64,000 bases of DNA. It comes from Bacteroidota bacterium. Its GTDB lineage: Bacteria > Bacteroidota > Bacteroidia > Cytophagales > Cyclobacteriaceae. The position numbers and the translations under genes are program-made. Within the stretch, counting starts at the first letter, position 1. Every line of letters begins with the position of its first letter. Location of the stretch: positions 244,099 through 308,098 of the forward strand of contig JAFDYU010000002.1 of NCBI GenBank assembly GCA_018267285.1. The letters are read 5' to 3'. The notes below the pieces were generated by a model. The model did no database searches, was not told where the DNA came from, and saw only the letters and a program-made list of their open reading frames with translations. Below are positions 47,301-55,438 of this stretch, in pieces.

Positions 47301-47693
47301 AGATGAACCGCTAACTGTAGTCGCTGCAATGCCCATCTTGTCTTTGGAGACATTCTCACCGATGGCATTCACCACTACTTCCTGTAATTGCCGGATGTCG
47401 GCTTTCATCTGAAGATCGACAACAGAGCGAGCCCCGATATCTTCTTCCTGAGTTGACATACCGATGAACGAGAAAACAAGGATGCCGCCAGAAGACGGAA
47501 CACTCATCTTAAAGTCACCGTTAGCATCGGTCACTGTTCCGTTGGTAGTGCCTTTGAGCAGCACATTAACCCCGGGTAGTGACGATCCGTCTTCGGCTGT
47601 TACACGACCGGAGACTGTTCGATCCTGTGCCCATACCGTGCTTGCCAAAAGCAACAGTATGAACACAATTTTTCCAGTAAGATTTTCTCTCAT
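44389..47693 (-). CDS. SusC/RagA TonB-dependent outer membrane transporter, frameshifted
   Basis: The reading frame starting at 47693 (MRENLTGKIVF signal, a carboxypeptidase-like CarbopepD domain with VSGRVTAEDGSSLPGVNVLLKGT, plug with NGVIVITTKKGK) encodes a SusC-type receptor up to about 45113, but then shifts. The rest of the barrel (GGTDYARNANGTYALD to the terminal strand SILFNLTITY) continues in another frame ending at 44389. The shift falls in a run of six C at 45107-45112 (six G in the coding strand); seven G would restore the frame as WGGTDYARN. It is therefore a pseudogene, a phase-variable gene or a sequencing error. Combined length would be about 1,100 residues, normal for SusC. 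It would import the ligand captured by SusD. Confidence 0.93.
45107..45112 (-). other. Homopolymer G6 tract at the susC frameshift
   Basis: Six consecutive C on the plus strand (G6 in the gene) lie exactly where the SusC reading frame changes. The upstream frame ends RAYGTIWG and the downstream frame resumes GTDYARN, a typical contiguous SusC motif, so the tract is one base short or two bases long for an intact frame. Confidence 0.85.
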
Positions 47694-47888
47694 AATTAAA
47701 TTAGTTTAGGTTAGGTAATAATTAAACTATTTAAAAATATGTATTTTTAGACTCCTAACAAAATGCCTTTTAGGTGAATGGAGTAACCCTCTTCTGCATT
47801 CCATAATGAAATATTTAAAATTATGCTAATAACCAAGTATTGTTATTCAGGATAACCATTAATGAGGTATTTTTCAAAAATTAACGAT

Positions 47889-49787
47889 TTACTCCACCCT
47901 AAACTCGATTCTTCTGTTTGCCTGTCGATTTACTTCGGTGTCGTTTGGTTTGATGGGCTTCTTTGAACCGTACCCAATCTGGCTGAGCCTTGCCACAGGA
48001 ATTCCTTTTGAAGTTAAATAGCTTATCACCGATTGTGCACGCTTTTGCGAGAGTTGCCGGTTGTAGTTTTCGTTCCCCACATTATCAGTATGGCCGCTGA
48101 TCTCTACTTTAATGGCCGGGTTCAATTTTAAAAACTTAACCACCTCATCGAGTTCCGTAAAAGATTTCGGGTTGATCTCAAACTTATCGGTTTCAAAAAA
48201 AATATTATTTAACACTGTTACGGCATTTTTCAAGATCGGCTGTAAAGCAATATCGATGGATATCGGCTGATCCTGATCTTTCTCTTCATAATTAAAATGC
48301 AAACTGTAAAACAAATAGCCGGGCTCCGTTACATGGAGTGCATATTCCGATTTCCCGGGGATCACAATCAGGTATTTTCCGCTCACCGAATCGGAAGAAA
48401 AAACAGAGATTTTCTGATTCAATTTTAAATCAAACAGCTCTACAAGTGCTCGCAAAGGTGTATGAGTTTGGCCGTTGGTAACCATGCCGGCTACCACATT
48501 TCCACGGCTTTGCACCTGCATTTCTTTAGGTATGTTGGTTTCGTATAATTTGCTTCGCATGCGTCCTTCTTCGCGTGAGTAAAAGGCGTTGGCTCCATCG
48601 CTTGTCACCACAAAAGAGTATTGATCTTCATAGTCGTTGAGGGGCGCACCCATGTTTTTCGGATCACCCCATTCGTTTTTTATTTTTTCTGAAACATAAA
48701 TATCAAAACCGCCAAAACCCGGCAGCCCGGTAGATGCATAGTACAGGTTTTTGTTGTTCACATGGATGTAGGGCGCGATCTCGTCAAACTTTGTGTTGAT
48801 CGGTTTACCCACGTTCACGGCCTTGGTCCATTCCCCCGTTGAATCTTTTTTAGAATACCAGATATCGTAGCCTCCTACACCCCCTCTCCTGTCGCTTACA
48901 AAATAAAGTTCGTTGCCATCGGCCGAGATCGCAGGTTGTGCCTCCCAGCCCGAGCTGTTTACATTGGCGCCAAGACTTGTGGGCTTTCGCCAATCTTCGC
49001 CCACTTTTTTACTTTCGTAAAGATCGCATCCGCGTGGTCCGCAAATGGTAAAAATCAGGTGGCGGCCATCGGCAGAAATGCTGCACGCACCCTCACGATA
49101 GTCGGTGTTGATTACATTAGACAGTGAGACCGGCTCCTGCCACAATCCGTTTTTGTATTCCGATCTGAAAATATCTTCGTTGTCATCGTGGGCGCGACCA
49201 TATCGTACAGTAAAAATCAATTCTTTTCCATCGGCTGAAATAGAAGGAAAATATTGCATTGGGTGTTTGTTTACCATGTCGCTGAGTGCTTTAACCTGAT
49301 AGCCCAGATTTTCGCCCGAGTGTGCAAGGCCAAATTCTGCTTGCGTGCTCCATACTAAAGCATGGTCTATTTTTATTTTGTCGCTTTTCTCGATAGCGAG
49401 AAATTTGTCGAGGTTGATTTTTGCTTTTTGATATTGGCCGGTTCGCAAGTAGTTCTCCCCCAGATTTCCATAGTAATTTTTTTGAGTAACCGGAGTTGTT
49501 GCTACCGTTAATCCTTTTTCGAAAATATCGATAGCCGTTTTTCGATCGCCCGAATTTTTATAAACCAACGCGAGCCGATAGTATGCCTCTTCAAATTTTT
49601 TGTCTTTGTCGATGGCTTGTTTCAATAATTTTATGGCCTGATCGAACTGCCCGCGTACCCTGTAATTGTCAGCATCGGTGTACAGTTCAATTGCTTTTTT
49701 ATTTTTGGTGCTTAGTTTTTGGGCAAGCAGGTGAGCGGTTGAATACAAGACCAAAGCGGCTGCTAAAAGAAATTCTTTTTTAAACAT
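47889..49787 (-). CDS. PorE-like TPR/PD40/OmpA protein of the type IX secretion system
   Basis: About 632 residues from MFKKEFLLAAALVLYSTAHLLAQ (signal peptide). Domains in order: TPR repeats (about 30-135, NKKAIELYTDADNYRVRGQFDQAI), PD40 beta-propeller repeats (about 180-400, SISADGKELIFT, AISADGNELYFVSDRRGG), a carboxypeptidase-regulatory-like domain (about 425-510, GNVVAGMVTNGQTHTPLRALVELFD) and a C-terminal OmpA domain (about 520-632, VEISGHTDNVGNENYNRQLSQKRAQ). This order matches PorE, the peptidoglycan-binding T9SS component. Other proteins share this layout in Bacteroidota, so PorE-like is the safer label. Confidence 0.82.
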   Translation of the reverse strand: MFKKEFLLAAALVLYSTAHLLAQKLSTKNKKAIELYTDADNYRVRGQFDQAIKLLKQAIDKDKKFEEAYYRLALVYKNSGDRKTAIDIFEKGLTVATTPVTQKNYYGNLGENYLRTGQYQKAKINLDKFLAIEKSDKIKIDHALVWSTQAEFGLAHSGENLGYQVKALSDMVNKHPMQYFPSISADGKELIFTVRYGRAHDDNEDIFRSEYKNGLWQEPVSLSNVINTDYREGACSISADGRHLIFTICGPRGCDLYESKKVGEDWRKPTSLGANVNSSGWEAQPAISADGNELYFVSDRRGGVGGYDIWYSKKDSTGEWTKAVNVGKPINTKFDEIAPYIHVNNKNLYYASTGLPGFGGFDIYVSEKIKNEWGDPKNMGAPLNDYEDQYSFVVTSDGANAFYSREEGRMRSKLYETNIPKEMQVQSRGNVVAGMVTNGQTHTPLRALVELFDLKLNQKISVFSSDSVSGKYLIVIPGKSEYALHVTEPGYLFYSLHFNYEEKDQDQPISIDIALQPILKNAVTVLNNIFFETDKFEINPKSFTELDEVVKFLKLNPAIKVEISGHTDNVGNENYNRQLSQKRAQSVISYLTSKGIPVARLSQIGYGSKKPIKPNDTEVNRQANRRIEFRVE

Positions 49788-49795
49788 TCTCAAAG

Positions 49796-50392
49796 CTACT
49801 CAACAATTTGCGACACATCAATTTCTGGCGCATCAAATTGCAACATGGAGTTGATCAATTTTACTTTTTCAAATTTTTTTAAGTCTGCAAGACCGATTTC
49901 TTCCTTAAAAATTTTCTTTTGATCTAACAATTGTTGGCGCATGGTGCCGTTTAGTAAACAAGATTGGGGTGTGAACCATTTCCCCTCTCTCTTAAACACT
50001 ACATTGGCAAACGATGTATCGGTAATTTTATTTTGTTTTACAATGATGATGTCCTCGCAATCCGTTCGTTGCAAAAATAATTCTTCCAATTCGTTCCGGT
50101 TTTCGAACTTGTGTGAATAGGTGATAGAATCGGAAATAATAATTTTCAGTTTGTTGATTACCTTCGGCCGATACGTGCTGATTTGTACAGATTGAACTTC
50201 CGAATCGTAAACCAATCTAACTTTATGCAACCCAACCGATGGCATCGGGCATGAATTTAGAAATCCGTTGAGGTCGATTTTTGGAGATGTTGGAAAAAAT
50301 TCATCGTGAGCACGGTCCATCCGTTGCCGGAGGTAGTCTAAATTACCCAGCTTTCCGTCATTCAACCGGATGCTCTCAATAAACCGGAACAT
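49796..50392 (-). CDS. pabC: Aminotransferase class IV, probable aminodeoxychorismate lyase
   Basis: A 198-residue PLP enzyme of the class IV fold, shorter than E. coli PabC. FRFIESIRLNDGKLGNLDYLRQRMDRA is the usual N-terminal motif, Lys95 (YSHKFENR) is the likely PLP-binding lysine, and DIIIVKQNKITDTSFANVVF and TPQSCLLNGTMRQQLLD are family segments. Since its start overlaps the end of pabB by 17 bases, it is probably the lyase that releases p-aminobenzoate from aminodeoxychorismate for folate synthesis. folD lies in the same operon-like run. Confidence 0.85.
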   Translation of the reverse strand: MFRFIESIRLNDGKLGNLDYLRQRMDRAHDEFFPTSPKIDLNGFLNSCPMPSVGLHKVRLVYDSEVQSVQISTYRPKVINKLKIIISDSITYSHKFENRNELEELFLQRTDCEDIIIVKQNKITDTSFANVVFKREGKWFTPQSCLLNGTMRQQLLDQKKIFKEEIGLADLKKFEKVKLINSMLQFDAPEIDVSQIVE

Positions 50393-51353
50393 AAATTTTA
50401 TTTAATATTTCCTGATATTCGCTTTCTGCCCGGCTTTGTGAGGTGATGCCTCCACCGCTGCGATAATAAAATTGATTTCCTTCTTGTTCGATGAAACGGA
50501 TCATCACACCACTGTCCAGATTTGTCCCATCAAAACAACCAACTACCCCGGTATAATATCCGCGTTTTTCTTTTTCAACTTCTCGAATGATTTGTACTGT
50601 TTTATTTTTTGGAGCACCACTGACCGATCCGGCAGGCAATAGTGAAAGAAGAATCGATCCGATGTGTGCACTGTAATTATCGGGAAGATCTCCGTAAATT
50701 TCTGAACTCACCTGCAACAAATCTTTTTGATGGGTTTTTATTTTATCAATATACCGAAAGCGTTTTACGTTAACGTTGGTCGCTACACCGCTTAAATCGT
50801 TGCGAATTAAATCAACAATAGTAATATGTTCTGCCCTTTCTTTTGTGTCGGCCAAAATTAACATCTCTGCATTTTCAATGGACGCCTCGATGGTTCCCTT
50901 CATCGGGAACGAAAAAATTTTTTTGTTTTCAATTTTAACAAAAGTCTCGGGTGAAAAAACAAGGAATTTATCTTTCCAACACACTTTATATTTTGCCGAA
51001 ACCCGAGAATATAATTCTTCTAAACTTTGATTGAGTTCAACTTTTGTTTTGACGGTGAGGTTGGTAAGGTACGAATCTCCAAAGGCTATCCGTTTTTTAA
51101 TATGGTCAAATTTAGTTTTGTACTCTTCGTACGTAATCGGATGTGATCTCACTTCAGCCTTTGCTATGCCCAACGGAGATCGATACTTTTTTTTTTCATT
51201 AGAAAATTTATGCAGTGAAAAAGAAATCTCCTTTGGAACTTCGTGAAGTCTCCAAGCCTCCGGGTTTTCCATTTCAAAATCAATCAAAAACAAAAAAGGG
51301 ACGCACTCTTGTCCCCATTTATTTAATTTTTTTTCGAAATCAGAAATGTTCAT
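50376..51353 (-). CDS. pabB: Aminodeoxychorismate synthase component I (PabB)
   Basis: A 325-residue chorismate-binding enzyme. It has FSPETFVKIENKKIFSFPMKGT, with the Lys152 of the PxKGT motif that marks PabB rather than TrpE (which has PIAGT). The catalytic-domain motifs are ERAEHITIVDLIRNDLSGVA, LLPAGSVSGAPKNKTVQIIREVE, RGYYTGVVGCFDG and MIRFIEQEGNQFYYRSGGGI. The N-terminal regulatory part is short, as in many Bacteroidota PabB proteins. With a PabA glutaminase encoded elsewhere it converts chorismate to aminodeoxychorismate. Confidence 0.92.
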   Translation of the reverse strand: MNISDFEKKLNKWGQECVPFLFLIDFEMENPEAWRLHEVPKEISFSLHKFSNEKKKYRSPLGIAKAEVRSHPITYEEYKTKFDHIKKRIAFGDSYLTNLTVKTKVELNQSLEELYSRVSAKYKVCWKDKFLVFSPETFVKIENKKIFSFPMKGTIEASIENAEMLILADTKERAEHITIVDLIRNDLSGVATNVNVKRFRYIDKIKTHQKDLLQVSSEIYGDLPDNYSAHIGSILLSLLPAGSVSGAPKNKTVQIIREVEKEKRGYYTGVVGCFDGTNLDSGVMIRFIEQEGNQFYYRSGGGITSQSRAESEYQEILNKIYVPVY

Positions 51354-51357
51354 TCAA

Positions 51358-51987
51358 CTAAGGGATGTTCATGTACTTATGAATCTGCAACGAAACCTTC
51401 CATTGTGGATTTGCTTTAACATATTCAATAATCTGCGGAAGCATTTCTTTTTCTTTAGACCACTCGGGTTGCAAAAACAATTCGCACTTGCCGTCTACTT
51501 TTGCTGCGTGCTCTTCGGCCCAATCAAAATCGCTTTTGTTATACACGATAACTTTCAACTCATCGGCCAGTTTAAACACCGAAGGATGGGGGGTTTTGAA
51601 TTTTTTAGGCGAAAGGCAAACCCAGTCCCAATACCCTGTGAGCGGATACGCGCCCGATGTTTCGAGGTTCGTTTGCAACCCGGCTTGCTGAAGCTCGTTG
51701 GTGAGAAACCCTAAATCGTACAGGGCCGGCTCTCCACCGGTAATCACGGCTATCTCGCTTCCGGATGACTTTGCCCGTTTTACAATTTCGCTTACTTCAA
51801 CTTTTGGATGCGCGTTGGCATCCCACGATTCTTTTACATCGCACCACACGCAGCCCACATCGCAGCCACCAAGCCGTATAAAATACGCAGCATGGCCCTG
51901 ATAAAAACCTTCGCCTTGAATGGTGTAAAACGATTCCATCAAAGGAAGCATGTTGGTGTCGGTATGTGTCAACGTGCCGATGTTCAT
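51358..51987 (-). CDS. queE: 7-carboxy-7-deazaguanine synthase QueE
   Basis: About 209 residues from MNIGTLTHTDTNMLPLMESF; an in-frame extension to 52044 is unlikely to be translated because it lacks family similarity. The radical-SAM iron-sulfur motif is Cys42-x3-Cys46-x2-Cys49 (GGCDVGCVWCD), preceded by the QueE signature YTIQGEGFYQGHAAYFIRLG. ITGGEPALYDL and TNLETSGAYPL follow. QueE contracts 6-carboxytetrahydropterin to 7-carboxy-7-deazaguanine in queuosine (preQ0) biosynthesis. QueD is encoded at 41282. Confidence 0.95.
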   Translation of the reverse strand: MNIGTLTHTDTNMLPLMESFYTIQGEGFYQGHAAYFIRLGGCDVGCVWCDVKESWDANAHPKVEVSEIVKRAKSSGSEIAVITGGEPALYDLGFLTNELQQAGLQTNLETSGAYPLTGYWDWVCLSPKKFKTPHPSVFKLADELKVIVYNKSDFDWAEEHAAKVDGKCELFLQPEWSKEKEMLPQIIEYVKANPQWKVSLQIHKYMNIP

Positions 51988-52055
51988 CTTTTTGGTTGTT
52001 CGTTGCTGATTGTTAGTGGTAAAATCCATGACAACAATTAACAACTAACTACAAT

Positions 52056-52943
52056 TTACGGGTTTCGCAATTCAGTAGCGCGCAACGTGTTCAAAAGTAG
52101 GGATGCAATGGTCATCGGGCCAACGCCACCGGGCACAGGTGTGATGAATGATGATTTGGGTGCCACTTCTTTAAACTCCACATCGCCTTTCAGGGTGTAG
52201 CCGTTTTTATATTGCGGCCCTTCTACGCGCGTAGTTCCTACATCAATTACCACAGCTCCATCTTTCACCATGTCGGCAGTGATCAACCCGGGTTTGCCAA
52301 CTGCCGCCACCAAAATATCAGCCGTTTTTGTGTACATCTTCATGTCTTTGGTGTGCTTGTGGCAAATGGTTACCGTGGCCTTGCCTTCTTCTACCAGCAT
52401 CATGCTGAGTGGTGCGCCTACCAACCGGCTTGCTCCAACCACCACACAATTTTTTCCTTCAGTGGTAATTTTGTATCGTTTTAATAATTCCATCACACCA
52501 TACGGTGTTGCCGGAAGTAACAATGGATTTTTTGAAACAATGCTTCCGAAATTTCGGTTTGTAAAACCATCCACATCTTTGTCGGGGCGGATTTTCTCCG
52601 TGATCTTCTCCACGCTGATGTGTGCGGGCAGCGGCAACTGAACGATGAACCCATCCACATCGTCATCCTTGTTTACCTGATCGATGTGTTTCATCAGTTT
52701 GTCTTCGCTGATGGTGTCGGCAAAACGCATCATGGTATAATGAAACCCAACTTCCTTGCACGCCTTCACTTTAAAATCGACATACGTTTGGCTGGCTCCG
52801 TCATCGCCCACTAAAATAATGGCGAGGTGTGGAATTTTTTTTGCGGCTGCTTTGCGTTCAATCACTTTTTGCGAAATCTCGGCTTTAATATCGGTTGATA
52901 CTTTGCGACCGTCTATAAGTGTGTAGGTTGTTGTTTCTGTCAT
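52056..52943 (-). CDS. folD: Bifunctional methylenetetrahydrofolate dehydrogenase/cyclohydrolase FolD
   Basis: A 295-residue protein from MTETTTYTLIDGRKVSTDIK; an upstream in-frame ATG (MDIKNR) would add 6 residues and overlap the preceding gene. The catalytic Tyr54-x3-Lys58 (QTYVDFKVKACKEVG) is present, with GFIVQLPLPAHI, KDVDGFTNRNFG, VVGASRLVGAPLSMML and PVPGGVGPMTIASLL. FolD interconverts one-carbon tetrahydrofolate forms in the cytoplasm. The start lies one base after the stop of the small coiled-coil gene, so it belongs to the lepA transcript. Confidence 0.96.
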   Translation of the reverse strand: MTETTTYTLIDGRKVSTDIKAEISQKVIERKAAAKKIPHLAIILVGDDGASQTYVDFKVKACKEVGFHYTMMRFADTISEDKLMKHIDQVNKDDDVDGFIVQLPLPAHISVEKITEKIRPDKDVDGFTNRNFGSIVSKNPLLLPATPYGVMELLKRYKITTEGKNCVVVGASRLVGAPLSMMLVEEGKATVTICHKHTKDMKMYTKTADILVAAVGKPGLITADMVKDGAVVIDVGTTRVEGPQYKNGYTLKGDVEFKEVAPKSSFITPVPGGVGPMTIASLLLNTLRATELRNP

Positions 52944-52944
52944 T

Positions 52945-53238
52945 CTATTTTTTATATCCATTCTTTCTAATTTCTTTCAGAAAAAATTTATTGATTCCAT
53001 TTTGAACTCGACTGAATTCCTTTAGCTCTTTTATGGATTGCTCCAATTTTTTATCAAACTGTTCCATTCTTTTGTCAACATCTTCAAGCCGTTTCTCAAC
53101 TTTTACCATTCTCTTAATAGTTAAGTCAAGACGCTTGTCAAATTTAGTGTTACGCTCGATTTGATCTTCGTTGATTCGCTGGATTTGGTGCAGATCAATT
53201 AACATCTCTGCTATAATTTCGTCATAATTTCTTTCCAT
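52945..53238 (-). CDS. Small coiled-coil protein of unknown function
   Basis: A 97-residue protein ([20 protein letters not shown]...) with a strong coiled coil: repeated KRLEDVDKRMEQFDKKLEQ heptads with Lys/Asp/Glu and regularly spaced Leu, Met and Val. No known domain can be named. It begins before the stop of the 69-residue gene upstream (17-base overlap) and ends one base before folD, which supports real translation. Similar short coiled-coil genes occur in many bacteria without assigned function. Confidence 0.7.
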   Translation of the reverse strand: MERNYDEIIAEMLIDLHQIQRINEDQIERNTKFDKRLDLTIKRMVKVEKRLEDVDKRMEQFDKKLEQSIKELKEFSRVQNGINKFFLKEIRKNGYKK

Positions 53239-53431
53239 TCCGCTTCGATTTAGCTTTGTACCTTGCTTCGAGTTCTGCGACTTGTGCCATTTCCTTCGCC
53301 AACAATTTATCGTACTTCTTCATTTCTTTTATATGACGTTTTAAAGTGGCTTCGTTTTCCTTTCGCATTGCCGCTAACATAGCCAACATCTCATTTTTGG
53401 TCTTTGGCTTCTTCATTCCTCTGTTATTCAA
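53222..53431 (-). CDS. Small Lys-rich coiled-coil protein of unknown function
   Basis: A 69-residue basic helical protein ([25 protein letters not shown]...[18 protein letters not shown]). It overlaps the 3' end of lepA by 8 bases and the next gene by 17 bases, so the three genes appear translationally coupled. [14 protein letters not shown] could also be the start (5 codons in). Function unknown; a helical, possibly nucleic-acid-binding protein is only a guess from its charge. Confidence 0.65.
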   Translation of the reverse strand: MNNRGMKKPKTKNEMLAMLAAMRKENEATLKRHIKEMKKYDKLLAKEMAQVAELEARYKAKSKRNGKKL

Positions 53432-55217
53432 TTTTCAGCACGGCCATAAATGCTTCTTGCGGGATTTCCACATTTCCCACTTGGCGCATTCGTTTCTTCC
53501 CTTTCTTTTGTTTCTCCAACAATTTTCGTTTGCGCGAAATATCACCCCCATAACATTTGGCCAACACATTTTTACGAATGGCACTCAACGTTTCGCGCGC
53601 CACAATCTTTTGACCGATGGCCGCTTGTATGGCCACTTCAAACATGTGGCGGGGGATCAGCTCTTTCAGCTTCTCGCACAATTTCCTTCCCCACTCTTGA
53701 GCTTTATTTCGGTGAACGATAGCCGAGAGTGCGTCAATTTTTTCTCCGTTCAACTGCACATCGAGTTTCACCATGTCGCTCTCCCGCATGTCGATGAGGT
53801 GATAGTCGAGAGAGGCGTATCCTTTCGAAATCGTTTTGAGCTTATCAAAGAAATCAAAAACAATTTCGGCCAGTGGCATTTCAAAGGTTAGCTCAACGCG
53901 ATCGGAGGTTAGGTAAATCTGGTTTTTTATCTGTCCGCGTTTGTCCATACACAAACTAATAATCGGGCCGATAAAATCTGCCTTGGAAATAATCTGTGCA
54001 CGGATGAAAGGCTCTTCGATATAGTCTACCGTAGTGGGGTCGGGCATTTCGGAAGGCGCGTTGATGTACACTTCTTTGCCGTTGGTGAGTTTCGCTTTGA
54101 ACTGAACGGAAGGCACCGTGGTGATCACCGTCATGTTAAACTCACGTTCCAGCCTTTCTTGCACAATCTCCATGTGCAGCATTCCGAGAAATCCGCATCG
54201 GAAACCAAAACCCAAAGCCGCAGACGTTTCGGGTTCCCACACTAAAGAAGCATCGTTGAGTTGAAGTTTCTCCATCGAGGCGCGGAGTTCTTCAAACTCC
54301 GATGTATCCACCGGATAAATACCGGCAAAGACCATGGGTTTTACATTTTCAAAACCTTTGATGGCTTCGCCCGGGTTGTCGGCCAACGTAATTGTATCTC
54401 CAACTTTTACTTCCTTCGCCACTTTAATCCCGGAAATCAGGTAGCCCACATTACCCGCGCTCATTTCATTGCGAGGGTGTTTCTCTAATTTTAATACGCC
54501 AATTTCATCGGCATTGTAGGTCTGCCCGGTGTTTACAAATTGTACTTTATCGTTTTTTCGGATGGTGCCGTTAACTACCCGGAAGTAAACTTCAATTCCT
54601 CGAAAAGAATTAAATACCGAATCGAAAATCATGGCTTGCAGAGGGGCTTCGGAGTTTCCTTTGGGCGGAGGGATTCGCTGCACGGCAGCTTTTAAAATCT
54701 CTTCAATGCCAATACCTTCTTTGGCACTGGCGTGGATCACCTCTTCGCGCTTGCAGCCGATCAAGTCCACAATCTGATCGGTCACTTCCTCGGGCATGGC
54801 CGCGGGCAAATCAATTTTATTTAATACGGGTATAATCGTAAGGTCGTGCTCAAGAGCGAGGTACAAGTTGGAAATTGTCTGCGCCTGTATGCCTTGGGCT
54901 GCATCAACAATTAAAAGCGCACCCTCGCAGGCGGCAATCGAGCGGCTCACTTCGTACGAAAAGTCAACGTGGCCGGGGGTATCGATCAGGTTTAACGTGT
55001 ATTCCTTCCCTTCGAACTTGTAGTTCATTTGGATGGCGTGGGCTTTGATGGTGATGCCCTTTTCGCGCTCCAAGTCCATGTTATCAAGCACTTGCGCCTG
55101 CATTTGGCGCTGGTTTAGGGTGCCGGTAAATTCCAACAGGCGGTCGGCCAGCGTGCTCTTGCCGTGATCGATGTGGGCAATTATGCAAAAATTACGAATG
55201 TGATCCATTCCCTTCAT
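53424..55217 (-). CDS. lepA: Elongation factor 4 (LepA)
   Basis: A 597-residue translational GTPase. The P-loop AHIDHGKS is at 14-21, DTPGH and NKIDLPAA follow, and the LepA-specific C-terminal domain has [50 protein letters not shown] and the terminal [40 protein letters not shown]. LepA acts on the ribosome at elongation or initiation. The start [13 protein letters not shown] is used; MDHIRN three codons in is equally possible. It is the first gene of the long minus-strand run that ends with the PorE-like gene. Confidence 0.97.
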   Translation of the reverse strand: MKGMDHIRNFCIIAHIDHGKSTLADRLLEFTGTLNQRQMQAQVLDNMDLEREKGITIKAHAIQMNYKFEGKEYTLNLIDTPGHVDFSYEVSRSIAACEGALLIVDAAQGIQAQTISNLYLALEHDLTIIPVLNKIDLPAAMPEEVTDQIVDLIGCKREEVIHASAKEGIGIEEILKAAVQRIPPPKGNSEAPLQAMIFDSVFNSFRGIEVYFRVVNGTIRKNDKVQFVNTGQTYNADEIGVLKLEKHPRNEMSAGNVGYLISGIKVAKEVKVGDTITLADNPGEAIKGFENVKPMVFAGIYPVDTSEFEELRASMEKLQLNDASLVWEPETSAALGFGFRCGFLGMLHMEIVQERLEREFNMTVITTVPSVQFKAKLTNGKEVYINAPSEMPDPTTVDYIEEPFIRAQIISKADFIGPIISLCMDKRGQIKNQIYLTSDRVELTFEMPLAEIVFDFFDKLKTISKGYASLDYHLIDMRESDMVKLDVQLNGEKIDALSAIVHRNKAQEWGRKLCEKLKELIPRHMFEVAIQAAIGQKIVARETLSAIRKNVLAKCYGGDISRKRKLLEKQKKGKKRMRQVGNVEIPQEAFMAVLKIE

Positions 55218-55438
55218 TCAAACTGTAGATTTTAGGCGGCAAAGGTAGGAAGAATTGACGGCCTGAAAAATGGCAACCTCACGCATCGAGTCACCTAAAA
55301 ACCCAACACTTGTAAGCCTCCAAAAAAAATATTTTAATCCAAAGTAATGCGGGGGTTGATGCGAAAAAGTATTTTGCGTGTTCATCTCATCCGCAACTGC
55401 GGAGAAGCTGAAATGTATTGAACCTTTAACCAACAATT

